From Crotophaga sulcirostris (taxonomy: Eukaryota; Chordata; Aves; Cuculiformes; Crotophagidae), in assembly GCA_013397455.1 (NCBI GenBank), contig VYZB01000744.1, positions 124,001 through 188,000 of the forward strand: a stretch of DNA of 64,000 nt, in the 5' to 3' direction. The notes beneath the pieces are model-generated. The model searched no databases. It saw only the letters and a program-made list of their open reading frames with translations, and was not told the DNA's origin. Shown here piece by piece: positions 1 through 10,486 of the stretch. The position numbers were made by a program, and so were the translations under genes. Positions within the stretch are counted from its first letter, which is position 1. Every line of letters starts with the position of its first letter.

Positions 1-1780
1 TGTCAAAATAATGACCTTTACCCGCACAAAAAATGTTGTGCCTCCTTATATTTCAGTTCTTTCTTTCATGGAAAAGGCTTTCTGAAGTATGAATTCCTGT
101 AATTACCAGTATCTTGGAGGACTTCTGCAGGTTACTTAATTTGATGAAAACTGTTTAGAAACGTCAAGTATTAGTATAGTTATTAATGCAAGAATAAGTC
201 TAAATATATGCTCTTAGAAAGGGAACATGAAATATCACTCTATTTATTCAGCCTGGAACAGTGTTGGAGTGTTTTTTGTTGTGTTTTGCCTTGCTGAAGG
301 CAGGTTGGTTGGTTGGTTGATTTGGTTTCCTTTTTTTAAGTTCCCTTAGATTTTAATCTTATTAGTTCTATGATGGAATTTAGTGAGGTTTACAGTACTA
401 AAGTTTTATTACCTTATATTTGTCAATATTACATTTAATTCCCTCTGTGACAACCTATTTACAAATCACATCTAAATCTCTTTTAAGTTCCTCCGTTTGT
501 ATGGCCTTCATTCATCACCTTTCATTTTTACTTTTCAGAAAATACAACTAGACTGCAGTTGTCCTTTGTGTTTGTAAATCATCTTTCTAAATTAATGCAT
601 ATATATACACAACAGACTTGTAAGCACTAGCCCCTGTAGACCTGAAATTATATTTTATTTGGTTTGACATAGCTTCTTTCATAGGAACTATCTATAGCCA
701 CTGCTTTGTTGTTTTTCAACCTGTTCTGTATCTCTGCCCATGTTCTGCCCTGAATCCTTGCTTCATCTTGGAAATTACTCAGGAACTTGTCATTTGGAAT
801 ATTACAAAAGGCTTTCTGAAAACCCAAATATATTAAGGATATGTGGTGGGAAAGATTTAACTGGTGTTTTGTTGTCTCTTAATGAGAGAATGACAAGCAG
901 AGAATTATTTCCCTTGCATGACCTGAGCACATCTGCAGCCGTCCCGTGGGGACAAGACGTGGGATGCTGCAGCTAACTCAGGTGAGCTGCAGCACTGGCT
1001 GGGGCAGCCCACACTGGCTTTACTTTCCTGCACATTGCTTCATGTGTGGTCTACTCCTGTCTGCTCCTACTGACCCATCATGTTTAATTCAGTAACCATA
1101 GCCCTCAAAACACACGGAATCACAGTTAGAGCGTGGCTGATCTCACAGTTTGTCTAGGGAAAGGTCTTCACATGATTAATTTTAATCAGGAATTCGACAT
1201 CTCTCTGCCAGACTCTCAGCATCCCAGAGATCCTGTGGGCCTGGAATTCACAACACAAACAGCTCACCAGATCCTCAACCTCAACACAAGTAGGAGTCTG
1301 CCATACATGAACCGGGCAGTGGGACACTTGTACCTCTTCACAGGATCCTGGGGGACAGGATGAAGGAAGCTTTGTAAGTGCCCCTAGTTGAGCAGACGTG
1401 CCCTGGGATGTTGTCCCCCACTCCCCTGTCCCCACCTTGGCACCACACAGGTTAGGAGACCCTTGCTGTTGTAGGTCCCTAACACATGGATCTGGGCCTG
1501 TCCTGCCTCCCTTCCCACCCAGGGCACAATCGTACCCACGCTACTTCGCATCTCCTGCCCTCAGGGCCCTGCTTGGTCTGACGAGATGTAGCTGCGGGTT
1601 GTGGCAATTCACAGTCAAGTTTTGGAATAAACAGGTGTGAGGAGTCCTAAAAAAAGTGGTCTGACTTATCAAAAGTGCTGAGCTTCCAGACGTACAAACA
1701 TGGGGCCAATACTTTTGAAAATATCTTAGCACATAGGTATAAATACTCTTTTCTTCCCACCTCAACTTGTTCTACTCCCC
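1..1780. other. Non-coding flank, AT-rich then GC-rich
   Basis: No gene is recognised here. Positions 1 to about 900 are AT-rich. From about 900 the composition becomes distinctly richer in G and C, and this continues into the IL18BP-like region. A 76-codon open frame at 1133-1363 resembles no family I know, and I do not call it a gene. The segment near 1660-1700 contains wording such as TCAAAAGTGCTGAG, which I associate with old dispersed amniote repeats; this is a recollection, not a search. Confidence 0.5.
360..880 (-). repeat. Possible ancient LINE remnant
   Basis: The wording, including 'AAAGGCTTTCTGAAAACCCA' near 808-827, resembles the reverse complement of an old CR1/L3-type LINE coding region, in which a similar lysine- and alanine-rich motif surrounds the reverse transcriptase core. 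The match is too decayed to delimit by eye. A profile search against old amniote LINE models would settle it. Confidence 0.25.
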
Positions 1781-1783
1781 CAG

Positions 1784-1820
1784 GCAGATTGGCCCTGCAG
1801 CCCCCCAGCACCATCATCTG
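1784..1820 (+). other. Possible upstream exon of the IL18BP-like gene
   Basis: A 37-bp segment lies between a good acceptor (pyrimidine-rich tract ending CTACTCCCCCAG at 1783) and a good donor (CTG then GTAGGT from 1821). It lies about 225 bp upstream of the recognisable immunoglobulin exon, on the same strand. Its short translation is not recognisable in any frame, so assignment to this gene rests only on splice-like flanks and position. Confidence 0.3.
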
Positions 1821-2045
1821 GTAGGTGCCAGCACAGCACCTCCACCCAGGTGTCTGATCCTTGGGGCCACGGTAGGGGTAGTGTGGGGTTAAGAGGACTG
1901 CAGTGAGACCCCTAGCCATGGGCAGGCATGGGGAGGTTGGCTTCTGCACCAGTCCTGGAAGACATACGCGATGCATTCTCCCCCAGCAGTGCTGGTGAGA
2001 CAGGAAGACATTCTCCTTCATGGAGGGTGCTGCACTTGTGGTCAG

Positions 2046-2564
2046 AAAGGCACCAGGGATCCTTGCAACCCCTGACCCCCACGTCCCCTCTGGCTCCAGA
2101 TGAGAGCATGAAGGTCTCTTGTAAGGCTGAGTGGCCTCTCTGAGCTTGTGCTGCTCTACTGGCTCCAGAACAGCTCCTTCATGGAGAAGCTTCTCCCAGA
2201 TGGGGTGTGAGTACCAGGGTCAGGGGGTCCCAGGAGGTAGCAGCAGGAGGCCTGCCTGGGGTTCTAGGACTGGAAAGGATGGGCAGCCCTGCTGGGGCAG
2301 GGACCACGAGTCCCCCAGCCTGGGGGGTGCCATGGACCCAGGGATGGGTGCTGAGGGGTCTCTGCTGGGTCTGCAGAGAGGAACTGTGGGGCTCAGGTGT
2401 GACCCTGTGCCAAAACATGCACTTCAACTGCTTCACCACCCAGGACCTGCACATCAACATTACCTGTATGGTGCTCAAGGCCCCTTGGTGTCGACACCAG
2501 GGAGGTGTGGTGGCCGCTCCTGGCCAGAGTGGGGCCTGTGCTGAGACCAGGCAGCAACTCGTGA
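2046..2564 (+). pseudogene. IL18BP: Interleukin-18 binding protein-like pseudogene (two exons)
   Basis: IL18BP is a secreted single-Ig-domain decoy that binds and neutralises interleukin-18. Exon A (about 2046-2206) encodes ESMKVSCKAEW around the first Ig cysteine (codon 2120-2122), then, one frame over, LVLLYWLQNSSFMEKLLP (2145-2198). This matches the family's SLSC...LYWLGNGSFIEHL block as I recall it. A GTGAGT donor follows at 2207. Exon B starts after CTGCAG at 2376 and reads EELWGSGVTLCQ, then HINITCMVLK with the second Ig cysteine (2465-2467). It then continues in another frame as PLGVDTREVWWPLLARVG (2481-2534) and stops at 2562-2564, close to the family's C-terminus. The splice phases agree (two bases plus one). 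Frame changes near 2137-2139 and 2479-2481 would break the protein. The retained intron argues for a duplicated rather than processed copy. Sequencing errors in an intact gene are the main alternative. The start exon and signal peptide were not found. Confidence 0.68.
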
Positions 2565-2617
2565 AGACTGAGTGCCCCACTCCCATGACTCCACACTGCT
2601 GTGTAGGGACTCAAGCT

Positions 2618-2870
2618 TCGTCAGGGAAAGTTTAGGCTTGATATTAGGAAAAAGTTCTTCACTGAAAGGGTAATTAGGCATTGGAATGCGCTGCCCAGGG
2701 AGGTGGTGGAGTCACCAGCCTTGGAGGTGTTTAAGAGGAGATTGGATGAGGCACTTAGTGCCATGGTTTAGATGATGGGTTGGTGTTAGTGTTGGGTTAG
2801 AGGTTGGACTCGATTATCTCAGAGGTCCTTTCCAACCTTGTAATACTGTGGTACTGTGTTGTACTGTGAT
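2618..2870 (+). mobile_element. CR1 LINE fragment, 3' end
   Basis: This is the 3' part of a chicken-repeat-1 (CR1) non-LTR retrotransposon. It carries the typical order: GATATTAGGAAAAAGTTCTT, 'CTGCCCAGGGAGGTGGTGGA' at 2691-2710, 'GGTTGGACTCGATTATCTCA' and 'GGTCCTTTCCAACCTTG'. It ends in a TACTGTG-type tail (2843-2870). It is 5'-truncated, as most CR1 copies are, and sits about 55 bp after the stop of the IL18BP-like pseudogene. Confidence 0.9.
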
Positions 2871-2874
2871 ATGG

Positions 2875-2955
2875 CACAGAATCACAAAATGACCTGAGTT
2901 GGAAGGGACTCACAAGGATCGTCGGATCCAACTCCCTTGGAGCTGTGGGACCCCA
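2875..2955 (-). mobile_element. CR1 LINE fragment, short, minus strand
   Basis: 'CACAGAATCACAAAATGACC' followed by GAGTTGGAAGGGACTCACAAGG is the reverse complement of a CR1 3' end. Only about 80 bp is recognisable. Its 3' terminus faces the 3' terminus of the plus-strand CR1 ending at 2870, so the two lie tail to tail. Confidence 0.75.
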
Positions 2956-3200
2956 GGTTTTTTTTAAAGTGAAACAAGGCTGCCTGGTGTTGCCTGTGTC
3001 TCGGCAAGGGGCCACCCTGGGGTGCAGAGGATGAGGAGGGAAGGAGAGGGGGTAGCCTGGGTACCAGTAGAGGGCAGGACCAGTCCCTGACCCCCCCTCC
3101 CTGTCCACCGAGGGACTGGAGAACCTTGTCCTGTCCCAGAGATGACTGCACCCTGCCATCTACTGTTCCCTTAGCAACCCTATCAGAACTCCTTTGTGTA
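2956..3200. other. GC-rich unassigned segment
   Basis: A GC-rich stretch with purine-rich runs and a run of seven C's near 3090. It resembles the composition of the IL18BP-like region and may be the continuation of the same duplicated block beyond the CR1 insertions. No exon is recognised. Confidence 0.35.
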
Positions 3201-5874
3201 GTCTCCTCAGACATGCAGCAAACAAAAACACTGAGAAAATTATTAAAGGCACAATTGACAGCTCCCTATTTACAGACAATTGATAATATAGGATATGCAC
3301 TATGCCAGAAAGTTACCTTGCAAACACTCCTCTATGCGTTTACCCTAACTGTCCCCACCAATAGTAGTGATGACAGTAATAGTAAAAATAATGATGATAA
3401 TAATTTAGTACTTCTTATCTACTGCCTTACAGTGACGAATCTGTTTGATAGATAACTCCAGAAAAGCCCTATTTGCAAAAGGCAGTCCAATTAAATACAT
3501 ATAAATGTATTCAAATGTTTAATTGGCTGGTAACTTAGTGTCTGTAATACATGGCAGCTCCTTAATCAGAAGACAAGAATGAGCTGTATATGTTGTTATC
3601 CACTTACTGTTTGAAAACCAAAACTCTGAGGCAAGGAGGATGCCTTTCTTTTGTTACCATGCCCCAACTCAGAACCAGCAGAGAGACAGAGCAGATAATG
3701 GATCCCATTCATGAATGCAAAAGGCTATTTCTGAGCAGCTATTGCTTTGTTTATGCCAGCAAAAATTGCATAACTCCCATTCTCTATACAAATTACATGT
3801 TTTCTATGCTTCACTGGACATTTTACACAGAACATAAAGGGAGATTTTGCAATAGGTGGTACAAAGACTTCTATCAGAGCCAGTATAAATCTCATTATTA
3901 AGGCTGTATGAAGTATTTGGCTTTCTTCAGGTTTTCAGCAAAGTTAACAGAATCCAAGATTCCCTTTATGTTTTTTCTTTTTATTTCCTTTCTGTTCCTA
4001 GCTTCCTGAGTTTTTAAATGACATTAATATGGAGTTTTTCCAACCAAAGCTGTTCTAATTTCTTTAAGACACAGATCAGAGTTTAATGAGATCTATTAAA
4101 TGTTGCCAGGCTGGGACAGGCAGAGGACTTCATGTGCTGACTGCACAGCAAGTCTGCCTGGCCAAGGAAAAGGTCAAGCAGTTGCACAAAGCCAAAATAT
4201 GGCACAACCAAATTTGTCAGCTGTATTGCTGCTGTGAACGTGGGGAGGTCATGTGAAAGGACCTTCCATTTCTCAATGCTGCTGCAAAAATGGTATCCAT
4301 TCCCTCCACAGGGTGCTATAGATTAACATTTCGAAAGCAGCTTTGGATGGGCTTTAGTGGTGCCTGATTTGAACCTAAAGTTCAAAAGAGCTGACTACCC
4401 TGTATTTGTACAACCGAATTTGAAGACAACGGTGAGTTCTGCTCTTGGAAACCATATTCAGTTCATGTACAAGGCTAAACTGAGGTTACATTTGAACATT
4501 TGAAAATACATGTATTTTGCACACAATATAATGGCAATAGAGCTGTATTAATCCTGAGTGTGCTGCTTCTGTTAAAAGGGAGGGGTTTACAACACTGTTG
4601 CTACCTCTCATTATTATTGCATCATCCTGCATATATAAGTAATTATCTATATATAAAGAAGCTTCTACATATAGAAGCATTTCTACATGTGAAATTGCCC
4701 ATACACACAAATAGTTTATTTTTTCTGTATTTCATTGTTTATTTCTGTTGCAAGCAGACTACATAACATTTATGCCAAAGCTTTTTTCCAACATTTAATT
4801 CAGAGTGGATGCATATTTATCAGTTTGATGAGTTTCTCTCTTTTCCCTTGTTGATAGTTAGACATAAAAATATTGCGGTTAGGTCCCATGGCTCTTTTTA
4901 CAATTATTCCCTGAATAACTAATACTTAAAAATTCTTACAATTAAAGCACTTTGTAAACAAAGAGATTTGCCAAAGTAACAGCAGAAATCCAGATAAATG
5001 CCATAAATTCTGTCTATCACAGCTAAATCCTCCTTTTCACCTACTATTCAGACACACTAGGAGTAAGGCTTTAATTCTCTCTCAAGTCAAAAAGCAAGTC
5101 CTCTCTCTCTTCCTAGTATTCGTCTCAAGGAAACTGCATTTTAAAGCACAGAAGTTTCCCATTAAAGTTATTTTTATTATTGGCTTTCGCTTACTTGGGT
5201 GTGGTAAGTGCCATGTTATTAGCAACTGTGAATCAGCCTCAGCCTCTTTGGTGCCTTCTCCAGAAATATTGCTTTGGAATCACTGCATTTCATTCACTGA
5301 TGAGGTAAAAAGAACCTAATTATTCTGACAATTTTATCTAAGGCCTGCAGATTTTATGTACTGAGTGTGTAAAAAATAACTTCTTGATGAATAATACTCC
5401 TGGAGCCCATTTTTGTAACCATCATCTGGAAGGGTCCTTTTTACACACCAATATGCTCTTCTTCCAGTGGATAATAAATGCTAAATTTGTTTTACTTCAG
5501 ATATCACTGTCCCAGTATAGGTAAATATGTATATATATAAAAAATTAAATTGAGATATAGCAGCTTCTCTACAGAACTGTGGGTGCCAGTGAGACAACCA
5601 CCAAAGCTTTTCAGCTTTCTCTCATTAGCCACGTGGTTTCTGTCTTATGATTCTTTGTCCTTCTGTTGAAATTGTAAGTCGATTTTACTGTCAATGTGTG
5701 AGAACTGAGAACTAAGGCAAAATAAGAGCCAGAAACATTTAATGGTTTAATTTAAAATATCCCTCAAAACAACTCAGAAAAATAAAAATAGCTTTTAAAA
5801 AATTGTGACTTTGCAAAGTCAGACTTTTAAAGAGGGCAAATGTTTGTGAATACTGTCAAATTTTTGTTGAATCT

Positions 5875-6130
5875 GGTTCCCACGCCCAGCCAGTAGCAAG
5901 GCTGAACATGCATTGCCCAAAGAAGCACATACTAGCAAGGCAATTCACACACAAAAGTTCACAAAAGTTCTATATCCCTAGGCAGTGACCCCCACCAGCC
6001 TGTGAAGTGAGGCAAAAAGTATCTCCCATTGACCTATCTTGAAGTGTCTCACCCAACACTCATTGGTTGATGTTGTTCCATGGCAGCCCTGGAGGAGCCG
6101 GCGTCAGGGCTTGTTCTCTGATCAACTGAT
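5875..6130. repeat. Unclassified GC-richer block, perhaps an old LTR fragment
   Basis: The composition differs from the surrounding AT-rich DNA. The block contains a 10-bp direct repeat and CpG-containing wording (GGAGCCGGCGTCAGGG near 6095). This could be part of a retroviral LTR, but I see no TG...CA boundaries, polyadenylation signal or target-site duplication. Confidence 0.2.
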
Positions 6131-8404
6131 TGGAATTCCTCTACTTACACTGGTTTTTTGTTCTTCTTTGTGTTAATAGTGGTGATCCTTTAGTCCAGTA
6201 AACCAAAATATACAACCAATATATTCTTCTTTTCTTCCAAAGGATAGAAAAAGAGGATAGAATTTGATTTAAATGTTGGAGTTTTCAGTTCTTTGAATAC
6301 TCAAGACTATTCTGGAGGAGATCCACATTGTTTAGTTGAACTTTGTTGTTGTCCTTCAGCTCCCTCCGTTTCCCTTGTGTTAAGTGGAGAGTGGTAGGCT
6401 CCCCGGAGGGATGAAGATTATGTAACTGAGACTTTCACTTGGAATTATTCTCCAAGAATGATTAAACTCCAAGACTAACATTAGCCTCCACTCTCTCCTT
6501 TACAGCCTCCAAACTATTTTGTCTATTTTCTTGTTAATTTCTGCCTAATAAGTCGTATGACCTATATTAATGAGACAGACTCTATTTCAAGTTTTTTAAA
6601 ACAGAGGGTCAGGCAGCAAGCCTAAGCATGGGACTTCTGCACCTCCATTCCACTGAATTACTACTCAGCTCCTGGCTCCTTTCTGGACCTTCTCTTTAGG
6701 CCAACCAAGAACAAAACTGCTTCAGAAGACTTTAGCCCCAGATGGTGCCAGTGATTTTGAAACTAGGGTGTGGTGTCTGGCTTCTTTTATTTATCAGGAC
6801 AGAATATGGTTAGTGAACAAGGGGCATGCAATCACATTATGATGGGGAGTATCTGTTTAATTTGTTTGTTCCTAATTTATATGTTGTGCTGTTTTGGTTT
6901 TTTTTAAATAAATAACTGGATTGTACGAAAACCTCTTGAAACTGCCCCTTCCCTTTAGACCTGCTGAGTGGGCTTGGAAGGAAAAAGCTTTAAACATATT
7001 AGGAGGGTTGTGTGAGGAAATGATGAGAAGCAAGTCTTAGAGCACAGCAATGAGATTCAGACAACATCGACGGGGGCTGGAAGTTGATAGACAGCTTCCA
7101 CTGTAACAGATAGTCTTCCTAGGACTGGAAAGGTTTGTACTGAGTTTGCTTCAAATTCTGTATTCACATGGTTAACTGAAACCAAGTGTGAAAACAAGGA
7201 AATAACTTCTAAGAATGCATGGAAATGGAGAGGAGTTGTCATAAACATTTCTTATTTCTCTTCTATCATTCTGTATTAAAATGGTAATTATTGTGATTTA
7301 TATTCTAACAAAAATTGGCTTTCTATTGCAAAAGTTCATAAGTTCTTCTAGTCTTTTTTTTTTTTTTTTTAAGAAAATACTCTTTAAGGAAAATATACCA
7401 AAAATTCCACAGTTGTTTTCAAATATAGAACAAAAGATTGAATTCTTCGCCAAGACTCAAAGTCAGGATGTGCAAGTAGCAACAACATGGGTATCTATGT
7501 AACTGTTAAAGAGAGAATAGAGGGGACAGTTGCAGAACGATCATAAATAAAACATTAAACCACTATAAAATTATCAGACACAAAGAGGACACAATGGGAT
7601 GCTGAAGTGACCAGATGTTCTGAAGTTTTGAGTATGATTTTAGAGTTTTATTTTCATCTTTGCCGTTCCATGGGAGCAGAGAAAAGGAGCTATACCAAGG
7701 CTGTAGTCTCAAAAAAATGGTAACTGTGGCAACCTTCACTAAAAGATAAAATATTTCGTTTTTTCTAATGAAACTGAAAAAAAAAATCATAAAACCTGAA
7801 CTCTATTTTGATGATGGGAGGCTTTTATTAGAAACTCCTAGAACAATTAGTATTTTAATACTTTTTACTTTAGTTTATGTAAACTATAAAAAGTCATACT
7901 TACCTTTGACTTGAAAAAATCTTGACCAAAATGAATGATACACTATTTTACATTTATTATGACATAGCCATTTTATTACTAGATGAACAGTTATGTTAAT
8001 AAGAACTTTAAAAAAAATATTTAAAATAATGTTCCATTTATTTGTACTCCTTACATATTTTATTCCAGTTTGTGAAAAAACTGGGTTACAAAACAGAAAT
8101 GATGGAATGGTGGAAAGAAGAGGAATAAATGGAAATAGATCCTTATTTGAGCTACAGCCACCAGAAATAGCATTAAGCACAATTCAACATTAATTTAAAT
8201 ACAATTAAATAAAGTGGGTTAAAAGAAAGACAAACTAAAGAAATGTAAAAAAAAAATAATAAAAAAATCTTGGCCTCATCATCTTGCTGCTTTCAAACTT
8301 TTACTATTAATAAAGAAGTAGTAGATGTAATGAGTGAAGTTTTCCCCTCATTATCTACATGTGAACTAGATGTCTGCGCTCCTATCATAATTAGTAGAGA
8401 CTTA

Positions 8405-8760
8405 GGGCAGGATTCAGCTACATAAACATGGGTATATGCTGCCATCTCAGATGCCAATACACCTAAATGGAGGTGGCAGGTTAGACAAAAGCTTTTGGAA
8501 GATCTGCAGCCTTTTGGAGACCAGCAGCTAGAGTTTGGGAAGGATGACTTGTCTGTCTTACATTTTGGTACCTGAAACCTGCCGAAGTGACTACTGTAGT
8601 TACAGCTGCAGAGATATTCAGTAAAACCTGATCCTAGAACCTGGCATACTAGTTGCCAGAAAAACAGCTGTCTACTGTGATTTGGGGTTCTCTGGCATAT
8701 TAAAGACACCTGGGTTAATATTCAAGCCACAGGATTTACAGGAGGCCTATGCCCTTGGCA
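8405..8760. repeat. Possible dispersed repeat, related to one near 12.48 kb
   Basis: It begins with GCAGGATTCAGCTACATAAA. A related opening, GCAGGATTCAGTTCCTAAAC, occurs at about 12481, followed in both by comparable wording. This suggests two diverged members of one repeat family, which I cannot name. Confidence 0.3.
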
Positions 8761-9212
8761 AGTGACAGTTAAGAGGCCGGGTAAGCATCTCAAATAGCTG
8801 AATATATTTAGAGAAACTTAGTAATGCCATAATATCTTATTTTCATTTTAGTGTGATATGTAAGAAATACTCAGTGATAAGTAAATCAAATGGATCTAAG
8901 GATAATGGCATTTGTACAATGGTACGTGTATATGCACATGGGCATATGGATGTGCATAGTGTATACATTTATGTTGCATAATGATTTTTCTCAACAAATC
9001 TTTTTCTGCAATCTTTATTCTTAGCTATTTCAGTGCTACTTCCTTTACTGAGCACTTAAAGGGAAATGAGTTTGTCTGTTAACAGTGTGGTTATAAGCTG
9101 TTCTGTCAATCTGAATGCACTTTCCAGTGATATTCTGAAGTAACGTTACTTCAATGTCCTTTTCTTAGTAGGTCTATAATACAGTTTAAATTATGTCTTT
9201 CCTCTGTCTTTC

Positions 9213-9266
9213 TAGTAGGTTTATGAATTCTACTAGGTTTATTAATTTTGTACTAGGTTTATGAAT
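9213..9266 (+). repeat. Short degenerate tandem repeat, three units
   Basis: Three copies of a TACTAGGTTTATGAAT-like unit begin at 9213, 9231 and 9251 (period 18-20 bp). They lie just upstream of the first copy of the duplication starting at 9279. Confidence 0.8.
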
Positions 9267-9278
9267 GTTCTATGAATG

Positions 9279-9398
9279 GTTTTTTTGGTTTGTTTTTTTA
9301 ATATTTTTTTTACTTTCCTCCATTCTCCTCAACCATCTCACACCTCAGGGTTGTGATTTTTAGGACAACAATCTGTTCCATATTTATATTTTTAAAGG
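9279..9398 (+). repeat. Direct duplication, copy 1
   Basis: Positions 9312-9398 are identical over 87 bp to 10400-10486. The T-rich sequence just upstream is also nearly the same. The copy ends directly at a single N (9399). Identity this high beside an ambiguous base suggests an assembly join rather than old biology. Confidence 0.95.
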
Positions 9399-9399
9399 N
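9399..9399. other. Single ambiguous base (N)
   Basis: A lone N sits exactly where the first copy of the duplicated segment ends. It looks like a contig-join marker. Confidence 0.95.
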
Positions 9400-9813
9400 T
9401 GTATTCCATTTCCAAATTATATTAACATTTTAATCCAAGAAACTCAGAGTTCTGTAACTACTTGGGGAAAATTAATAGGACATGAATATTTGTAAATGAG
9501 ATTCAGAATCTCTAAATTCCAGTTTCAGACTTGTGATAATTTGGGATCCTCCTCTTAGATGAAGATTAAGATGTCTGGTCCCTGGGTTCTGGTTTACTCC
9601 TGGAGAAACCTAAAACTGATTTATACCGTCATTCTGGATCACAAAGTTCCTTATACAGTGAAACAGAAGTGCTCAGATGTCTTTAGAATGATCTTTAGCT
9701 AAGCAGTTATATGTCTGATGTTTTAGCTAAGTTCCATCAGGGTTCAAAGACAGACTGAGGAAGCATGTGAATGCTAGATTTCCTCATGAGAACACCAACT
9801 TTAGATTCACCTT

Positions 9814-10105
9814 AGAATCACATATTTATAGAAATGTAGGATGGCCTGAGTTGGAATGGACCCACAAGGATAATCTAGTCTAACACCTGTCCCTGCATAG
9901 AACAACCCTAAAGTTCACACCATGTGTCTGAGGGCATTGTCCAAATGCTTCTTGAATATTGTCAGGCTTGTCACCATGACTGCTTCCCCGGGGAGCTGTT
10001 CCAGTGCTCCACTACCCTCTGTGTGAAGAATCTGTTCTTAATATTCAACCTAAACCTCCCCTGACACATCTTCCTGCCATTCCCTCAGGTCCTTGTGAAC
10101 ATATT
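9814..10105 (-). mobile_element. CR1 LINE fragment, minus strand
   Basis: Reading the plus strand, GGCCTGAGTTGGAATGGACC, 'GGGGAGCTGTTCCAGTGCTC' at 9990-10009 and 'TGTGTGAAGAATCTGTTCTT' follow in the order expected for the complement of a CR1 3' region. The element is diverged and 5'-truncated. It lies entirely between the two copies of the duplication. Confidence 0.85.
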
Positions 10106-10366
10106 CCTTCATTTCAGCTGTTTCAACATGCCAAGTAGGTACCTAAAAATAGCCTGAATCTTGGCATTTGATTTAAATGCTCAAATGGAGTTTTAATAAA
10201 TCCTACAAGTCTCCTTTAAAAATCAAATCTAACTTCTCCCTCTTGTATCTGATGGAGTCTTCAAAGTGCATGTGTCTTCCTTTTCCTCTTTGAAGATGGT
10301 GTGGTAGGAAACTTTTGTTGTTTTAGGGTTGGTTGTGGGGTTTTTTGCTTGTTTGTTTGGTTTTGG

Positions 10367-10486
10367 GTTTTTTTGGTTTGCTTTTTTAATTTTTTTTTTA
10401 CTTTCCTCCATTCTCCTCAACCATCTCACACCTCAGGGTTGTGATTTTTAGGACAACAATCTGTTCCATATTTATATTTTTAAAGG
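10367..10486 (+). repeat. Direct duplication, copy 2
   Basis: This is the second copy of the segment at 9279-9398, identical over 87 bp (10400-10486). The two starts are 1,088 bp apart. Confidence 0.95.

Larger units (their letters stand above)
3201..9210. other. AT-rich non-coding stretch
   Basis: No gene is supported. Contents seen: an AAT/GAT-rich low-complexity patch at 3362-3405; a hairpin-like GCTTCTA/TAGAAGC around 4660-4678; a slightly GC-richer block at 5875-6130 containing a doubled ACAAAAGTTC (about 5951-5970); a poly-T run at 7354-7370; and a possible dispersed repeat at about 8405-8760. The small open frames here are the length expected by chance. Confidence 0.6.

Noticed and set aside
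2046..2564. Viral origin of the IL18BP-like sequence
   Set aside because: Some large DNA viruses carry IL-18-binding proteins, but this copy is split by an intron with matching splice phase, which points to a host gene.
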